A stretch of DNA of 64,000 nt, taken from contig NC_091122.1 of assembly GCF_040183065.1 (NCBI RefSeq), positions 155,766,455 to 155,830,454 of the forward strand. The letters run 5' to 3'. The translations under genes and the position numbers were made by a program. The notes under the pieces were generated by a model, which made no database searches, had not been told where the DNA came from, and worked only from the letters and a program-made list of their open reading frames with translations. Every line of letters starts with the position of its first letter. Positions within the stretch are counted from its first letter, which is position 1. Below, in pieces: positions 9,229-22,103 of this stretch. The DNA comes from Periplaneta americana. Taxonomy: Eukaryota; Arthropoda; Insecta; Blattodea; Blattidae.

Positions 9229-10914
9229 TGTGCACTTGTTAGAAATAAATATAAAGTAATTATATAATTAAAATAGGACATTTGGTCCAGGGAACATTCG
9301 TGTTTGATAGAAGGATAAATGGTTTAATATGTTACTTAATTAAAATTTATTTAAATAATTAAAATGCGATCATTTTTTTCCAGAGACCACTCATTTGGTG
9401 CAATGATAATTCCTTTAACATGTTTCGTAACTGTTATTACATGCAAATAATTAAGATATGATCATTTGATTCAGAGTACATGCGTTTTTGGTGCAAGGAT
9501 AATTCGTTTAACATATTTCTAAATTGGTTTTCAATGCAACCTTTAATAAATCACTCCAAATGGATAGAGGGGATTGTCTACTAAGATAATTTTTTATTTT
9601 AACCTTAGTGTGCATACTTTTTTTTTGTTAAGTTTATTTTTTTTCACTCCTTAACATCTGTGGTCATTTCGCGTGTTTAGAATGTGTGGATATATGAGTA
9701 GGCCGTTTTTACTCTTGTTGAGTTCCTGTTTCTATTGTGTGTTGTAGATGGCTTGTGTTCATGTAGCCGATTATAGACTTTGATTAATGTCTTTCGTATT
9801 GGTAATTGAGGCGGTGATGAATCATGGCATGTATCTTTCCAATCCGGCATTTGCCTTTATGACTAAGGGAAGTCATGAAAAGCCCCATTCAGATTGCTCG
9901 GCCACGGGGTTTGAACGCGGAACCTCCCGAATGTGTCTCAAACGCTACTGTCTGAGGCAACTCGCTCGGTTGTATATCATTGTTTATGCAAATAAAAAAT
10001 TAGGTATCCTACATAAATATTATTTAAAAAAAACACAGGAAACGAATATAGGTAAATTATGAGCGCAGGAACGCCATATCGTGACATCTTTTAAAATAAC
10101 TCAGCTCCAGTGAGCTCTATGGTAAAATGCTGTATTTTTGGTCCAGTGAAAATACTCATCTTTACAATGAAACTCTTAATTATTATGTTCTGTGAACAAA
10201 AGAAACTTAAGTGTATAAAATTAGAGTATTTTATGTGGGCCAAATAAACTTTCAATAATCAAATTACACAATATTTCCACAGAATATCAAGTTTTCTGTG
10301 CATGAGAATCTATTTTAATCTTACCTGTCCTCGATTCACTCAAAGTTACTATTTACTGTAATAACATTATAGCATTATGTCCATGGTGAAATAATAATTA
10401 TAGGTCTACAAATCGGTTAATTTGCTTCCGAGATTACTTCATACAAACACAGAAACATTCTCTGTATATTAATAGTTTCCGTTTGTTGTTGTCGTCCAAG
10501 GCCCCTTATAGACGAAGTCATTTGTTTTTATTTCATTACAGCCCGTTAGGTGGGAATAATAAACGCATTGTTATTTTAAAATTCATAAATCTCATTAAAT
10601 AGCAGTCCTATCAACATTTTGCATAGAATAAAACTTATCGAAAAAAATTTATAAAGAGACTTTTGTTATGTAACAAATCAATAATAGGGGAGGTATTTCG
10701 ATTTATTTAATTCAAGCACTCTTATAACCCCCCTTTAAAATAAAATATTTTGAATGCCACATAGCCTAAAATCGAAGTTACGACAGACAGACATACAAAC
10801 AAAAATAAAAATAAACGATTTTCGGTTAATTATACATGTCAACAGCAATTATTTTTGGAAAAGCGAAAATTACCAGAAAAATTTAGGTTACAGATTTATT
10901 ATTAGTATAGATTA
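9229..10914. mobile_element. Long dispersed repeat with TATTATTAGTATAGAT end
   Basis: Matches most of 59589-61003 in scattered blocks: GTTAGAAATAAATATAAAG at the left, TCTATTTTAATCTTACCTGT in the middle and CCAAGGCCCCTTATAGACG to the right. It ends with ATTTATTATTAGTATAGAT. The usual head (ACTAGCCGTACCCGTGCG) is missing here. I see no intact ORF. Its class is not determined. Confidence 0.55.
9800..9972 (-). mobile_element. tRNA-headed SINE, family 4
   Basis: On the minus strand a tRNA-like head ends in a B box within GCGTTCAAACCCCGTGG, followed by a body with CATTTGCC... A related copy lies at 61040-61192, sharing CCGGCATTTGCCT or CCGACATTTGCCT. Boundaries are approximate. Confidence 0.5.
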
Positions 10915-11430
10915 ATATGCAGATGTATCTTAACATCCATGAATAAAACCACAATCACCTATATGGAAGGGACCAAACTAGTACTGTACTCATTTTACCC
11001 TGCGACCTAACTAGTATTGAATATTTCAGGCAGGTCTATGTAGTTATTCGGACCGAATTCGTGTCAACCCGATATTTCCATTGACTTTCGTAACTATGAC
11101 TGTTTTTCAAAACAGGTATAAATATCTCCTATTCCAAAATATAGACTACTAGCTTAAATTACCCGGCGTTGCCCGGGTTTTAAATTTTGGTCTATTTCTA
11201 AATAAACTGTTTGTTAGAGTTATCGGAGACCTCGGCAAGGGAACTATATAAAACCAAAACGAACCATATTTACTTATGTTTTCTCCTCCCTAGTGACGAA
11301 TATTAAAGAAAGTGCCACTAATATCCAAAGAAACTGACTAATCGAAATAATTCCATCTCACCTATGAATAGAGTTTTAACAACATTAAAACCTTATGCTA
11401 CAGGGATATTTAAGATATTTAACATTGTGA
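10915..11430. other. Intervening repeat-derived DNA
   Basis: A/T-rich. The string CCCGGCGTTGCCCGGG at about 11162 is a palindrome-like motif I know from the ends of widespread animal repeats. No coding signal. Confidence 0.3.
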
Positions 11431-11722
11431 TTGATGATAACATTTATCGTACCACGGCATTATGCATTATTAAGCCTTTCTGCCCACAATATATTTAATT
11501 TCCTTCAAGGCCAAACTACAATCTGTAACGGATGGATTCCATCAAATATATGGATTTCAGGGTGTTTTGCAGTAACGGAGACTATACTCATAGAATTCAC
11601 TCTCCTGGAGAAGGTAATGTAGAACACTACCACAACAGAAAATCATATTTTTCTATAAGCGGCCAAGTCATTAGTGACCATAACTTATTAATAAGAGACG
11701 GGTTAACAGTAACAGTAAAATA
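11431..11722 (+). pseudogene. PIF/Harbinger transposase relic
   Basis: Two overlapping frames give fragments of the nuclease: THRIHSPGEGNVEHYHNRKS followed by YFSISGQVISDHNLLIRDG. They match the family pattern ID-G-THI...P...Y-NRK-YFS-N-Q-V-D. Harbinger transposases are about 350-450 residues, and this is under 100 and frameshifted. No MYB-like partner or inverted ends were found nearby, so it is dead. Confidence 0.65.
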
Positions 11723-12344
11723 GGCTCTATATTATTATTGCAATATTATAATATTATCACAAATATTACTATAACTTATAATAATTGCTTAAAATCGAAT
11801 GGCTATAATAGCAATACGTGGGATAAAAACATTATCTTCTATCGTTTTTCCAGTTAATATTGCCACTCATATTACGTTTCGCATGAGTTTTTGACACGAA
11901 TTATTATTAGTGCATAATTTTGATGGGTCAGTATTTCGCAATAGTAGGTCTACTATGGCTATTCAATATTAAGTAAATTATGTGGTAGTAATCCTTGTAG
12001 TTTGGAAGAATTCTAGAATTCAATTGGATAAAACAGTCTGCTCACTATCTACAAAACTGCATCGAGGAATTCATAATACGGTCCTGGACTGCGTAAAGAT
12101 ACTTATTGCATGAATTATCTAGTTTTAGCCTTCGTGATGTGTAAGAACAATGTAATTTAATTTCGTGTTAAAATTTCCAAGGCCTCGTGAATGTCTATGT
12201 TAAATACAACAGACAATAATAAAGAACAATTGACTGTAGAAGATTTTGCATTTTAATATAATACATGAATATTTGATCTATTTATTTTTATTTTTTACAT
12301 ATTTAATTAATTTAACTTCCATTTGCACAATTTTAATGTAGCCT
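11723..12344. other. AT-rich DNA, nothing recognised
   Basis: No ORF of note, no repeated ends and no RNA signature. It may include the remainder of the decayed Harbinger element. Confidence 0.35.
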
Positions 12345-13102
12345 ATGTTCTTCTCCTGGCTGCAAAAGGGTATCTGTCGGATACAGGGGGGAGAGCCATT
12401 AATCCTTCCCATTGAAGGCTTTAAGGAACCAACCTGGACAAATACCCAATGTCTCATCCCTACCTTCCCGTGGTGCAGCTGTTAGTAAGCATAATTTAAC
12501 GAGCTGAACTAAAGGGTGGGGCTACTCATCCATTAGTACTGGTCAGCTTGATGAGTTAATGACTGAATTTGGTATAATTTTCCTCTATCCAATACCTAAT
12601 TCCCTCTTTACCCTTTCCTATCCAGTCCTCTGACTGAACTCTTACTTTCTTCGACCCCAACGGCATTAGAGCATTCGAGGCCTAGGGGTTCATTTCCCTT
12701 TCCTTCTTCCTCTTTCTACTTTTCTGTTCCTAGTGCTGACCTGCTATGGCACTAAAATCGTCCTCCAGTGGCTTAAGGAGGGAAAGCTGGTGATCAACAA
12801 AATCTCCCAGCTAGGTCCAATGGACCCGTCGACCAACAGGAGGTGTGGTCCTCCAGACATTTTGGGGGTTGTGTGTGAATGAAGTAGCCACCAAAACGTT
12901 AAAATATGGTGTTCACTTAAATCGGCTACAACTTGCCATTTAACTCAAACCAAGAAATGGATTCGGAACACCTCAAAATCTGTGCTTCAGTGGCTAGTCA
13001 TGATAATATCTTTGAAAAATATTGGAGTGCAAGAGGTCAAATGACTTTATTGTCAAACGCCTGGCATTAGAAAACAACAACAACGACATGTTCTTCTCCT
13101 GG
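12345..13102 (+). mobile_element. Retroposed element with 15-bp target duplication
   Basis: A perfect direct repeat ATGTTCTTCTCCTGG at 12345-12359 and 13088-13102 encloses 728 bp that end in a (CAA)n tail. That is the mark of target-primed reverse transcription. The interior (GAGCATTCGAGGCCTAGGGG, CTCCAGTGGCTTAAGGAGG) has no ORF. It reads like the 3' untranslated end of a LINE or a long SINE. The perfect duplication suggests a fairly young insertion. Confidence 0.75.
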
Positions 13103-13166
13103 TTATGAAGGTTAAATGTGCAAACTTTGGCACATATCGGTCAAAGCGTGTAGATTTGTATAGAGA

Positions 13167-13167
<1 letters not shown>

Positions 13168-13197
<30 letters not shown>

Positions 13198-13242
13198 TAC
13201 ATACATACATACATACATACATACATACATACATACATACAT
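13168..13242. repeat. (TACA)n microsatellite
   Basis: Tetranucleotide ATAC repeats interrupted by a short ATATAT block. Confidence 0.95.
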
Positions 13243-13540
13243 TACTACCCACATTCAATTTTATATATTAAGATAATACAAGTTTGTGTTCCTCTGCGCC
13301 TGTAGAAAGACTGTTCTGTTTTGCAGGATTTATTCATTCACGAGCAAGGGGATCCTTATCTGATTAACTTATTGAGAAACTGTTGTTTTGAAAGGGAGCA
13401 GTAATTATTCAGAGGTAGCATAATTTCATTGCTGACTGGGAAAAGGAAGAATGTTCAGTTACAGTGTTTATATAAAACTTCGAGATAAAAATACTTTTAG
13501 TGTTAATATAATATTTTAGATTTTCAGTAATATTCTTATT
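13243..13540. other. Intervening DNA, nothing recognised
   Basis: No coding or structural signal beyond a 10-bp motif (13410-13419) that is inverted at 13717-13726 and may be chance. Confidence 0.3.
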
Positions 13541-13716
13541 TCTTTATATATTGTATCGAGTATTTGAAATACAAATGTATTTTGAGTATTTGAAATGCAA
13601 ATGTATTTTGGTTAATTATTTAAAAGTATTTTGTATTTGTATTTCAAATACAATTCTTTGAAATATTTTGTATTTGTATTTGAAATACTTGGATGTCAGT
13701 ATTTTGCCCAGCCCTG
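13541..13716. mobile_element. hAT-like terminal fragment
   Basis: Internally repetitive GTATTTGAAATACAAATG stretches end in TTTTGCCCAGCCCTG. Its reverse complement starts CAGGGCTGGGCAAAATAC, a start typical of hAT-type non-autonomous elements. The opposite end was not found, so this is a partial copy. Confidence 0.45.
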
Positions 13717-13869
13717 GCTACCTCTGAGCAACGACCGTAACAGGGAGAAGCAAAGAGAGTTATGATCGTTGGCAAAGAGTATATTCTGTCGATGTTGCTG
13801 TCAACTACAAGCTAATTACTTGAAAAGGCGTCAAATCAGATAATTTCAAAATATCAGGCATACAAGTTA

Positions 13870-13975
13870 CGAAAAGGACTTTTTTTTTTTTAAAATCTGC
13901 CCGGACCCCGGACAGAGGCCTAAAAAGGAAAACATGTCCAGACAAAAGAGGACGTCTGGTCACCCTATAATAATT
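13870..13975 (-). mobile_element. Fragment of a DNA-transposon terminus
   Basis: Reverse complement begins AGGGTGACCAGACGTCCTC and continues TTTGTCTGGACATG with CCGGGGTCCGGGCAG further in. This looks like a TIR region of a DNA transposon. No partner end is visible. The class is uncertain. Confidence 0.35.
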
Positions 13976-14039
13976 ATCGTAAGTCGGGCAATATTTCGAG
14001 AAGGTACAGCCCACGCCCAAATAGGGCATACTGACATTA

Positions 14040-14923
14040 CTAACCTAGAGGCCTTATAGGCATTGATGGTTCCTGCTAGGAGGTAATTCTTCCGTCAACG
14101 CAACTCTTAAAATTGGTGGATTCATTTTGGAAGAAAGTCTGAAATATTCCTTAAAATTGGTGGATTCATTTTCAAGATGTCTTAATAACAATGAATTAAA
14201 AGACCCCCCTGTACATCTATTTCTAAACATGACATTAACAACTTTAAAGATCCGTACTTGTTTTTCAAGGCAAAACTTATATTATGACGTTATCATATTG
14301 TCATCCACTTAACAGCTGATCAGACATGGTCAACTATATAAAACCATTTACTATCCACCTACGAAGTTCGCCGGTAAAGAAACCACTCTCTGACGATGAC
14401 GATGAAAAATTTACTGTATCTCACAACTAGCTTTTATTTGCTCAGTTTTTAACTGTTTTTAAATATAGCCTGTCCCACATTGATCTAATAGGTCTGATGG
14501 TGGGAGCACGAGGTACCATACAAATGTAAAAACCTGAGGCTAACACACAGCATTGTGAAGGAAATAGCCATTAGTGCCCTCAAAGGGTCGGTTCAGATAT
14601 TGAGAAATCATTTGTATGGGAGTGATAATGGAAATTTAAAGTTATCTTAACCGATGGCTGTTGATTGGTTCAGATATCAATGCCAATAAATCCGTACTAT
14701 TATTTTTCTCGCGGTATATGGCATTCAAATCATTCTAACCTATCTGATGATATATTTTTCCTCCTTTCTTAACTGTAAATGGGCACATTGGGCACATTTT
14801 GTATATTCGATTCCCTAACCGTTTCAAATGTTTATTATTTTACCTTTTAGGTGTGTTTCCAAATTATATGTAATACGCTTTGTCAAATCTGGCAACCTTT
14901 TGATAAGGGAAGCTAAATTTTTA

Positions 14924-14930
<7 letters not shown>
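14040..14930. other. Intervening DNA with one 23-bp direct repeat
   Basis: A 23-bp stretch starting CTTAAAATTGGTGG occurs at 14106-14128 and 14150-14172 (period 44). The rest is A/T-rich without an ORF I can name. It contains a possible unclassified repeat near 14460-14640. Confidence 0.4.

Positions 14931-14979
<49 letters not shown>
14931..14979. repeat. (AT)n microsatellite
   Basis: Pure TA dinucleotides next to the 3' end of the mariner relic. Mariners insert at TA, so the tract may be the target. Confidence 0.95.
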
Positions 14980-14982
<3 letters not shown>

Positions 14983-15215
14983 CAACGAACATGAAGCAAT
15001 TTTAAGTCTTTTAAGAAAAATTGTCTTGGTCTGCAAACTACTCTCTGATAGTACTTATCGATGAAAACGTCTTTCTTTTTTATGCTTTTTAGTTTCGAAA
15101 ATAAGGTGATAGTCTGAGAGAGCCAAATCTGGCGAGTATGGAGGATGGTCAATCAGTTCAAAGCCAAATTCATCAATTTTCTACAATGCAATTAGAGTCG
15201 ACAGCAATTCGGAAG
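14980..15215 (-). pseudogene. mariner transposase, C-terminal relic
   Basis: The minus strand encodes FELIDHPPYSPDLALSDYHL, the region of the third catalytic Asp of mariner (SDYHL), followed by a Lys-rich tail. Stops and frameshifts occur after KKHKK. It is the continuation of the central fragment at 15816-16178, from which it is separated by about 600 bp of other sequence. Confidence 0.7.
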
Positions 15216-15815
15216 GTAGTAGTCTGCTACCGTTTGCATCGAGAAAGACACACAGAGAGAGCAAGGCAGCATACAACATTGCCACATCGTACTTCACTCG
15301 CACGTGCAATACAAATAGTGCAGGAGAGAATTTAAATTATCAAAAGACAATAATGACCTTAGCCGTTCATTACTGTAAGCATGACACCAAACAAACACTC
15401 TTTCCTTCACTAACAATATTCTTTGCACGGTTCTCAATCCCACGACATATGCTTCTGCAGTCGTTTCTTGTGTGTTGGCAACGTTGCAGCCAGCATCAAG
15501 ATGGCTGGCAGCGTTCTCCGCATGAACATTTTTAAAATAATTATACGCCTTAAACACTATTTTGCGTGCCTGCCTGTGCAGTACTTGTCTTTTTACAGTC
15601 TCTTCTTTCATTTATTTATCTGACACACACAATGTTAGTAGTTCTTATTCAATATATTGAAACAATCACACATGAAGAAACGAACTCGAGAAGTACTTGT
15701 TAATGACTGATTCCGATTGGTTCTACTGTACAAGCTTGTGACGTCACATACCAGAAATGCTATGGTGCATATAGCAGCCGACCGCTTTCCGAAATGCTGT
15801 CTAGTCTAGGGACTT
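15216..15815 (-). pseudogene. Insert carrying the N-terminus of a second transposase
   Basis: Interrupts the mariner. The minus ORF 15294-15611 (105 codons) has KRQVLHRQARKIVFKAYNYF and TTAEAYVVGLRTVQRI. This is a helix-turn-helix pattern I associate with Tc1/IS630-like transposases of insects. Only the DNA-binding part is present and no DDE domain follows. The ends of the insertion are not defined. Confidence 0.45.
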
Positions 15816-16178
15816 GTGAGTTATTGTTTAAATATTGTAAGAACAGCACACATTTGGAAACTTTTCCACAATGTTTCTCCAATTTTTTCCCGAAGTTTAG
15901 CTAATAATGAATACATTCCCATCACAATTTTATCTTGTTCTAAGTGGTGTGTCATAATTATTCTATTTTTTACCCCCCAAAAAATGGTGCACGAACCTTT
16001 CCTGCTGATTTTTAACGCGACTTTTTTTGGGAGTTGAAAACGAGAATACTTCCATTCTTTTGACATTTCTCTTGTTTCTGGATCGCAATTATATATCCAT
16101 GTCTCGTCCATAGTTGCAGCATGATTTAAATATTTAAAAAGTTCTCTTCAAAATGGTGGTAAAGCAACTTAGAAATTT
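15816..16178 (-). pseudogene. mariner transposase, central relic
   Basis: The minus ORF 15821-16111 contains DETWIYNCDPETREMSKEWK and later IIMTHHLEQDKIVMGMYS. The first catalytic Asp (DETW) is intact, and the spacing matches the mariner family. The reading frame breaks on both sides. Confidence 0.8.
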
Positions 16179-16191
16179 TCTATGACCCTTG

Positions 16192-16446
16192 CAGTCCACA
16201 CATGTGGAGTAACGGTCAGCGCGTCTGGCTGCGAAACCAAATGGTCCGGGTTCGAATCCCGGTCGGGGCAAGTTTCCTGGTTGAGGTTTTTTCCGGGGTT
16301 TTCCCTCAACCCAATACGAGCAAATACTGGGTAACTTTCAGTGCTGGACCCCGGAATCATTTCACCGGCATTATCATCTTCATATCATTCAGACGCTACA
16401 TAGCCTAGATGTTGATACAGCGTCGTAAAATAACCCAATAAAAAAA
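16192..16446 (+). mobile_element. tRNA-derived SINE, family 2
   Basis: The head GTGGAGTAACGGTCAGCGCG and B box GGGTTCGAATCCCGG are followed by GAGGTTTTTTCCGGGGTTTTC and a GATACAGCGTCGTAAAATAA tail. A 13-bp target duplication TCTATGACYCTTG (one mismatch) lies at 16179-16191 and 16447-16459. It landed inside the mariner relic, so it is younger than that element. Confidence 0.9.
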
Positions 16447-16520
16447 TCTATGACTCTTGAGTTGTTTCTGATCAGTGTTCAGGAATTTGGGAATCCATTT
16501 ATCAGATAATTTTCTACACT
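16447..16520 (-). pseudogene. mariner relic, segment upstream of the central part
   Basis: The minus strand reads WIPKFLNTDQKQLKSH, matching the W-P-L...Q linker that precedes the DETW domain in mariners. It resumes the element beyond the SINE. Confidence 0.5.
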
Positions 16521-17271
16521 CAAATTATGATGTATATTGCAGGGCCTCTGTAGTCAGCATTCGCAATACAAACCTTAATTGCTTCAGTTATGAAAGAGAT
16601 AGACTAGATGTGCCTGCATGAGGAACAAGTGATAATTCTGATTGTCTGCTCGGTGGTTGGGAATGGAATTGCCACATCTTGGTGGACTGAACACAAATTA
16701 ATGGAGTTGTGTCACTGTTGATTCCTGAGAGCTTAAACATATCATTCTCAGAAAGAAGTACGAGTATTTGAAATTATATTGGGAGAAGTGACAATTCAAT
16801 CCCGATTCAATTCATGCACTATAATAAAAGTGGTAGTTGCGCAAACTTGTAACTAGGGCAGAAACCATTAATGCTGCATCATTTCTAATTATACGAGACC
16901 ACCAGCATGATAAAATATTATTTTCAGTGACAGCCTTACGATATAAACAAGAAGCAATAATAATTTCCTCAAAGTTGTACTGGCGTGCAAGACAAATAAA
17001 CATACTGCCCGTGTCTCACGTCCTGAACCGAGAGCTTCCTAGTGCTTATAACCACGCCTCTTAGGTCTGCTCGGACCGGCACGGCAGTTGCAGCGTGCAG
17101 CACGGCAGCATATTACATGTTCTGAAAACATTATCCTATGTCATTGCAGGGGTCTTTACTGTTTATAATACTGGATACTGTAATCGTGGTTACCACTATC
17201 GCTATTATTTCTGTTGGCGATTACCTAAAATTTATATACACACTAGGCCAATCTTGTTCCAGTCTGAATTG
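16521..17271. other. Intervening DNA, nothing recognised
   Basis: Might hold more of the decayed mariner 5' part near 16530-16700. The ORFs here are short and unlike known proteins. Confidence 0.3.
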
Positions 17272-17352
17272 TCATAGAGCAGCATTTCTCAAAGTACGTT
17301 CTGGGGTTCCGTGAGCCCTATATGATTTAAAATTTTATTTTACACTTTTTTT

Positions 17353-17605
17353 ACTTGGTTATTTAACAACATTGTATATACTACTAAGTTATTTTGCATC
17401 GATGGGATTGATGATAGCGAAATGGTATTTGGCGAGATGAGGTCAGGGATTCGCCAAAGATTACATGAGATTCGCCTTACGGTTGGGGAAAACCTCGGGA
17501 AAAAATCCAACCAGGTAATCAGCCCAAGCGGGAATCGAACCCTCGCCCGAGCGCAACTCTGGATCGATAGGCAAGCGCCTTAGCCGACTGGGCTGCTCCA
17601 ATGGC
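17353..17605 (-). mobile_element. tRNA-derived SINE, family 1 (unit 2, left copy)
   Basis: Same insertion as 359-594, with a longer 3' tail (TTGGTTATTTAAC on the plus strand). The B box reads GGTTCGATTCCCG on the minus strand. Confidence 0.8.
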
Positions 17606-17683
17606 TATTTTATACTCAGTGGATACTATAAAAATATATAAATATTACGAAAATATGAATCAATATTAACATGAAACCACCGA

Positions 17684-17692
17684 TGATGATGA

Positions 17693-17735
<43 letters not shown>

Positions 17736-17741
17736 AATAAT
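17684..17741. repeat. (GAT)n/(AAT)n microsatellite
   Basis: Counterpart of 676-768, about 35 bp shorter. Confidence 0.95.
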
Positions 17742-18095
17742 CCAAGAATATGCGTAATAATAATATGTTTAATGAACATCTAAAACGGAAATTACCCATA
17801 ATACTTATCACTTTCATCACTGGATTCTCTGTGTATGTGTTCACTAAAAGAAAATACCGAAAAGACAAAATGCAGAAGTACAGTAGAAATGAGACTACAA
17901 CTTTCCGCCATAAAACCAGATTGCAGGCTTAAAAAGCAAATAAATTCGTCCCACTGAACAGAATTATTGATATACTAGCTTTCACTTGTTTGTTAATTAT
18001 TAAATACTAATAAAATATTACAAGGATTCCGCAGTTACACTTTAGATTAAAAGGGGTTTCGCGGTGGAAAAAGTTTGAGAAACACTACCATAGGA

Positions 18096-18687
18096 AAGAG
18101 TTTACGGATGTGTACACATGACAACCGTAATCGCGACTAGGTCGATAATCTCGAGTAGAGACTGTAGTGTACATCTGGTATTAGTGTTTAATTTCAGGAA
18201 TTGATGAGAAGAACATAATTTGTTTTGTGAGGGGACAGCCTATACATTCGCTTGTCAATGGCTGATCTTGCTCCATAGCTGACGAAAGGAATCCTGAAAA
18301 GGCCGATGTGTTGAATGTAGGGTAGTAGGCACATGCTGTACCCAGGACCTCCCACTCTCCCCCTCTGCGTCTCGCCCCGCAAAGAAACAGCTCAGGAAGT
18401 GAGGCACGGGCAGTAAATAACAATTGTTTTACAGGTAATTATTATGTTATTTGCTAGCTTCAAGAACATGGAATGCAACTAACTATCTATTTAAGCAGCA
18501 CATACTCACACGTTTAGATGAAGAACGGATATCTTGAAGAACTCCAGTTGCTGGCAGAATCTAATTCAGGTAAGTTGTGGAGAAGCATTGAGGGCTGGGG
18601 GTTTTCAACCTGCAGTCAAGCTCTTCATCATAATCCCGTCATCATGAAAACCTGAAATTTTAAGTCTGATTAATAAAATACGAGTAT
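18096..18687 (+). repeat. Unit-2 copy of the left segment with exon-like core
   Basis: Counterpart of 1111-1681. The exon-like core is at 18518-18569 with its donor CAG|GTAAGT preserved, although three codons differ from unit 1 (NGYLEELQLL against NEYVEELLLL). Confidence 0.45.
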
Positions 18688-18695
18688 GTTATTAG

Positions 18696-20891
<2,196 letters not shown>

Positions 20892-20899
20892 GTTATTAG

Positions 20900-21269
20900 T
20901 CAGTACTATGCAATGGCGGGGGAAAGGTACTGGCCACCCTACCCCATTATCTCCGATCACAGAGGTTCCCTCATGGGCTCAGGGCGGAGAATGTCTTCGA
21001 TAGCTCGACTAGTTGCTCCATTGTGTTCAGGACTTGCGTTTGACTGGTTTGGATTCTATGGTACATCACTATTAAGACTTGCAGCCCCAGTGACAGCTAC
21101 AGCACTTTCTGCTGTTTTGGTATTACGTGGAAAGAAAACTAGCAAAGTTGCGTAACTGTACGTAACAAGTGATATGACAAACACTATTGTAATTTTGAGG
21201 TAGGTGAGCGCTAGAATCGAATGTGTCACTGGTAGAGCATTAAATTTGGTCTTACAAATAGGCTACTAT
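20900..21269. repeat. Unit-2 copy of 1690-2060
   Basis: Counterpart of the unit-1 segment, with an 80-codon ORF at 20913-21155. It ends where the 3.3-kb TIR element is inserted. Confidence 0.5.
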
Positions 21270-22044
21270 AGCGGTTTCAGAATAAGAAGGCATATGGCCT
21301 AAGCCAATTGAGTGCTAGCAACAGTTCGACGTTGTCACACAGTGCACGGTGCACGAGACGTGGAAGACAGAGACAACAGACAAGGACAGAACATAATCAG
21401 TTGCAGCCCTCTCGCTGAGCGAGCGGGTCGAGACCTGTTTCTTCATTGTGTGTAATGTTTAAATATAATTACTCTTACTGAAGTAATTCTCATCTCAATT
21501 TTTATCACTTCTTCGCTTCATAGATCAGTAGCTCTTGGAGTCACTGACTTGCGAAATAAAGTGACATATGTAGAAATTTACTTTGCTAATGTCTGAGAAA
21601 GAATGTTTTAATTCTTACTCAGACTTTCTTGTACAGCAAAGCTGAATTTATTATTGTTTATTTCTCCAGAAGAAAGATAAGGTACAGTTTGTTTGTAGGG
21701 GCAGCCTAAGAATCTAGCGATAACAAAACGAAAACATATCTGTAGATACGTAATTTAGTATTGAAGTTGGAAAGTATTTTATTTTTCCTCCGTTAAATGG
21801 ACCCTATATAATTTAATTCTCTAGCTCAGGCGTCTCAAGGCCAACGCATAAAAGTTGTTACAGAGAGCAAGTGTAAATAACGTAATCAGCTGAAGAGATA
21901 AGCGCAGTACCCGAAGATAGCCGATCGCTGATTAATGTTACAAGCATGAGCGAGCTAAGTTGTAACTGTCGCGGGAGAAATGCCACAAAGCTGCACTGTC
22001 ACAATAGACGGTTGTTTTCGGAAGGAATTTCTTAAGTAGTTTGC

Positions 22045-22103
<59 letters not shown>

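Larger units (their letters stand above)
17280..18087. mobile_element. hAT-like non-autonomous element (unit 2)
   Basis: The left end CAGCATTTCTCAAAGTACG and the reverse complement of the right end TAGTGTTTCTCAAACTTT form hAT-type imperfect inverted ends. The flanks TCATAGAG and CCATAGGA may be a decayed 8-bp duplication (5 of 8 match). It carries a nested SINE and a microsatellite. Unit 1 keeps only its right part. Confidence 0.55.

Noticed and set aside
13053..13305. ORFs with Tyr-Ile-His-Thr or Met-Tyr-Val-Cys repeats
   Set aside because: Translations of the TACA microsatellite.
13410..13726. 10-bp inverted repeat CAGAGGTAGC around a hAT-like fragment as terminal repeats
   Set aside because: It is short, lies outside the recognisable element end and has no further matching bases; chance is likely in this much sequence.
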